Origin: CAWBJP01 sp963789165
Lineage (GTDB): Bacteria > Actinomycetota > Acidimicrobiia > IMCC26256 > BP-133
DNA length: 64,000 nucleotides
Assembly (NCBI GenBank): GCA_963789165.1
Contig: CAWBJP010000007.1
Span: 604,365 to 668,364 of the forward strand
Reading direction: 5' to 3'
Made by a program: the position numbers and the translations under genes
Notes under the pieces: model-generated
What the model was told of the DNA's origin: nothing
Database searches by the model: none
What the model saw: only the letters and a program-made list of their open reading frames with translations
In this document: one piece after another, positions 61,327 to 64,000 of the stretch
Numbering within the stretch: position 1 is the first letter of the stretch
How the letters are laid out: each line of letters opens with the position of its first letter

Positions 61327-63453
61327 ATGCGCAACAAAGCCGACATAGGCAGTTCTCGAGTCCGTAAGTTCCCTGGGCTCGCCCTGTCAGTTGTGGCGCC
61401 TGCCATGGCCGCCAGCATCACCCTTGTGGCCCGCACTCCCCACCCACGGGCGCCGCACGAGTTCGGGCTACTGGCTGGTCGGCACCCACGGCGGCATCTT
61501 CTCCTTCGGCGGGGCCGCCTTCTTCGGGTCGACGGGCAGCATCCCCTCAACCAGCCCATCGTGGGCATGGCCGCCACCCCCACGGGCGGGGCTACTGGCT
61601 GGTGGCCTCCGACGGCGGCATCTTCGCCTTCGGCGACGCCGGCTTCTACGGCTCCATGGGCGGCCAGCCCCTCAACAAGCCCATCGTGGGCATGGCCCCC
61701 ACCCCGACCGGCAGGGCTACTGGCTGGTGGCCGCCGACGGCGGCATGTTCGCCTTCGGTGACGCCGGCTTCTACGGCTCCACGGGCGGCGTCAAGCTGAA
61801 CACGCCCGATCGTCGGCATGGCCGCCACCCCGACCGGCCGCGGCTACTGGCTCGTCGCCACCGACGGCGGCATCTTCGCCTTCGGTGACGCCGGCTTCTT
61901 CGGCTCCACCGGCGCCAGCGACTAACAGCGCATCGTCGGCCATGGCCTCCACCCCGAGCGGCAAGGGCTACTGGCTGGTGGCCGGCGACGGCGGCATCTT
62001 CGCCTTCGGTGACGCCGGCTTCCACGGCTCGGCCGCCGGCGGTCGTGGACAAGCGGGTCATCGACATCGCCCCCGCCGCCCGGGCAAGGGTTACTACCTG
62101 ACCACCTCTTGGGCGAGATACTCGACTACGGCGACGCCAAGCACTTCGGCGACATCAAGGACGTCAGCTCAACAACCGGATCGTGGCCATGACGGCCATG
62201 AACCGCAACGGGCCCCGCTGGCGGCGGACGACGTGCTCACCCTCGACGAGGACGACACCGGCTCCCTGGACCTGCTGGCCAACGACCGGGACCCCGACGG
62301 CGGGCCGCTCTTCCTGCGGTCGGTGGCACGGCCACCCGGGGCACGACCACCGCGGCGGGCAAGCGTCGCCTACCGGCCAAACGCCGACGTCAACGGCGTC
62401 GACTCCTTCAGCTACACGGTGGTGGAAGACGGGGGCAGATACCACCGGGCGGGTCAACCTCACCATCGCGGCGGTCGACGACAAGCCGCGACCGTCGACG
62501 ACACGGTCAACGTCCTCGAGCGGGCCGCCACCGTGTACCGGTGCTCGCCAACGACACCGGCCTCGGTGACGGCCTCAAGTCGGTGTCGGTGTCCGGGGCT
62601 CCCGCCGACGGGAAGACCCAGGTCGGGGCGAACAACACGATCTATTACACGGCCAACTCCGACTACGTCGGCGCCGACAACTTCGAATACAAGGTCACCG
62701 ACGCCGACGGAGACTCGTCGACAGCCGGGTGCGGGCCCACGTGGTGGCAGTTGACGACATCCCGGTGGCCAACGACGACAACGTCCCCACGTCGGCGGGC
62801 AAGACACTGTCCGGCATCGACGTCCAGGCCAACGACGTCTCGCCCGACGGGAAGCGCGCCGCCTGGCCGGTTGACCCGGCCACAGGCCAGGCCGTGGACA
62901 GCAACAGCGCCTTCTCCACCGAGTCGGGGGGAACGTTCCGCGGACCGGGGCCGGCTCGACTACACCCCGCCCCGGGGCGTCACCGGCCGGGAGACCTTCC
63001 GCTACGTCATCGTCGACGGGCAGAGCAGCGACGACCCCTTCGGCGGGGACATGTCCAACATCGCCACCGTGACGGTGAACTGGGAGCCCGACGCCCCCCG
63101 CATCCTGCGGGAGGCCACCTCGAGGTGGGCCAGCAAGCCACGGTGCACTGCCAGGACGTCAGCCAGTGCCTGGAGCAGGTGGTCGAGGACCCCGAAGGTG
63201 ACAACCTCACCTTCAAGCTGCGCCGGGCACCCGCCGCCCCATCGACCTCAACTCCGACGGCACCTTCACCTACGGACCGGCCGGCGGGCCTCCCGGCCGA
63301 CTCGTTCACCTTCGTCGTCGACGACGGGAACAGGAGTCCGGGGAGGGGACGTGCACATCACCATCACCGCCGCCCCCGGCCCCGGCCCAGGCGCAGAGCG
63401 AGCCGGACGGCTCGACGACCACGCCACGGCCGGCCTCCTGCCCGACGGCCTGA
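61327..63453 (+). CDS. Large secreted protein: GYWLV propeller repeats plus cadherin-like domains, many frameshifts
   Basis: ATG 61327. Signal peptide 'FPGLALSVVAPAMAASITLV'. Then five or more 45-residue repeats like 'GYWLVASDGGIFAFGDAGFY' plus 'GSMGGQPLNKPIVGMAPTPT', as in the protease at 26 kb. From about 62200 there are three or four domains with 'LLANDRDPDGGPLFLRSV', 'NGVDSFSYTVVEDG', 'NADSDYVGADNFEYKVTDADG'-type and 'TGRETFRYVIVDGQSSDD' blocks, the Ig/cadherin-like fold found in bacterial adhesins. C-terminal tail 'DGSTTTPRPASCPTA' ends at TGA 63451-63453. At least ten frame changes. About 700 residues. Probable cell-surface or matrix adhesin. Confidence 0.7.
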
Positions 63454-63499
63454 TGGCGGCCGCCGCGTTGTCCCGCCTCTCGGCGCCGCCGGTAGGGCC

Positions 63500-63712
63500 A
63501 GCCGCTGAGGAGGCCGGCGACCTGGTCGCCGGCCTGGTCCACGGCGCCGCGGACCGCCTCGTCGCGAGGCGCCCCCCTCGACCCGGACGGTCTTCCCCTC
63601 CACGTCGACCTGGACAGCGGTCCACCCCCTCCACCTTGCCGACCTCGCCTTCAATGGCCGCCTTGCAGTGGCCACAGGAGATACCGGGAACGGAATACAC
63701 ACGCGTCGACAT
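63500..63712 (-). CDS. Heavy-metal-associated (CopZ-like) metallochaperone, two frameshifts
   Basis: ATG 63712 'MSTRVYSVPGISCGHCKAAI' has the HMA motif with CxxC (Cys-Gly-His-Cys). Shifts near 63620 and 63570 give 'VQVDVEGKTVRVEGGAS' and 'AVDQAGDQVAGLLSG', completing the ferredoxin-like fold of about 70 residues. The stop cannot be located with certainty (near 63500). Binds Cu(I) or another soft metal and hands it to a P-type ATPase. Convergent with the secreted repeat protein. Confidence 0.75.
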
Positions 63713-63747
63713 TCCCTCAGCTTACGTCCGGAACCCCGGCCGCTAAC

Positions 63748-64000
63748 CTGCGAGGGATCGCCAGGATCGCCGACCTGCTCGCCGCCGGGCGCTGCTTCTC
63801 CTTCGAGTTCTTCCCTCGCGCACCGACGAGGCCGAAGCGCAGCTGGCCCAGACCCTCCGCGACCTGGCGCCGCTCCAGCCGTCGTTCGTCTCGGTCACCT
63901 ACGGCGCGGGAACGCATCCGGGAGCGCACCCACGACATCGTGGTCGATGTCCTGCGCTCCACCCCCATGACGCCCATGGCCCACCTCACCTGCGCCGGGC
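63748..64000 (+). CDS. metF: Methylenetetrahydrofolate reductase, N-terminal part
   Basis: The first recognisable residues are 'RIADLLAAGRCFSFEFFP', then after a shift near 63805 'RTDEAEAQLAQTLRDLAPLQ', 'PSFVSVTYGAG', then after another shift 'RERTHDIVVDVLRSTPMTPM' and 'AHLTCAG' at the window edge. This is the MTHFR TIM-barrel start, with the 'FEFFPPR' and 'SVTYGAGGST' motifs. Reduces methylene-THF to methyl-THF for methionine synthesis. The start codon is not resolved; the gene runs out of the window. Confidence 0.75.
   Translation, partial: MRGIARIADLLAAGRCFSFEFFPRAPTRPKRSWPRPSATWRRSSRRSSRSPTARERIRERTHDIVVDVLRSTPMTPMAHLTCAG

Overview
The window is high-GC DNA with dense gene packing, GTG and TTG starts and many 1-4 base gene overlaps, which points to an actinobacterium. 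Secreted proteins with repeats of the type 'GYWLV..DGGIFSFGDA' (26.1-28.1 kb and 61.3-63.5 kb), F420-type genes, a PaaX-type regulator and giant LuxR/AAA regulators fit the class Acidimicrobiia, probably an environmental or metagenome-derived genome. That placement is inference; no 16S gene is present.

Layout. 0-8.5 kb: the end of an ABC solute-binding protein, then a two-gene cassette present twice in tandem. Each copy has a large ATP-binding LuxR regulator, a conserved inverted repeat with a -10 box, and a secreted protein that resembles the acetoacetate decarboxylase fold. 8.5-17.2 kb (mostly minus strand): a cyclase-domain/AAA/TPR regulator, two AI-2E-type membrane proteins, an MFS pump and a PEP-utilising swivel-domain protein. 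17.3-25.2 kb: larC and larB (nickel-pincer cofactor), pheA-serS, small membrane proteins, a PH-domain protein, tRNA-Ser(TGA), a helical-repeat protein, a beta-propeller protein and a secreted RidA. 25.3-28.9 kb: a response regulator, a subtilase and a coupled EAL phosphodiesterase on the minus strand.

29-41.2 kb is a sulfur and methionine locus. It holds a possible leader peptide, cysH, a siroheme-synthase dehydrogenase domain, sulfite reductase, metX, cystathionine beta-synthase, metB, an MFS transporter, metY, a CoA-binding protein, a BNR propeller and a ubiquitin-like MoaD/ThiS protein. Together these reduce APS to sulfide, activate homoserine, and make homocysteine by both direct sulfhydrylation and transsulfuration. 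41.2-53.5 kb: PaaX-like regulator and desaturase (divergent), P450, LLM-class oxidoreductase, a four-gene 2-oxoacid dehydrogenase complex (E1a, E1b, E2, E3), asd-lysC, and a cyclophilin. 53.6-64 kb: CCA-adding enzyme, an IS481-type element nested between foldback arms, a secreted lipase coupled to two tiny cysteine-pair peptides, an FrhB-type Fe-S flavoprotein, a cupredoxin lipoprotein with a multipass membrane protein, a large secreted repeat protein, a CopZ-like metallochaperone and the start of metF.

Caution: many obviously real genes need +/-1 base shifts to be read through, usually in G/C runs. These are sparse before 50 kb and very dense from 53 kb to the end. Falling sequence accuracy toward a contig end explains this better than mass gene decay, so such genes are given as full-span CDS with the shift sites noted.
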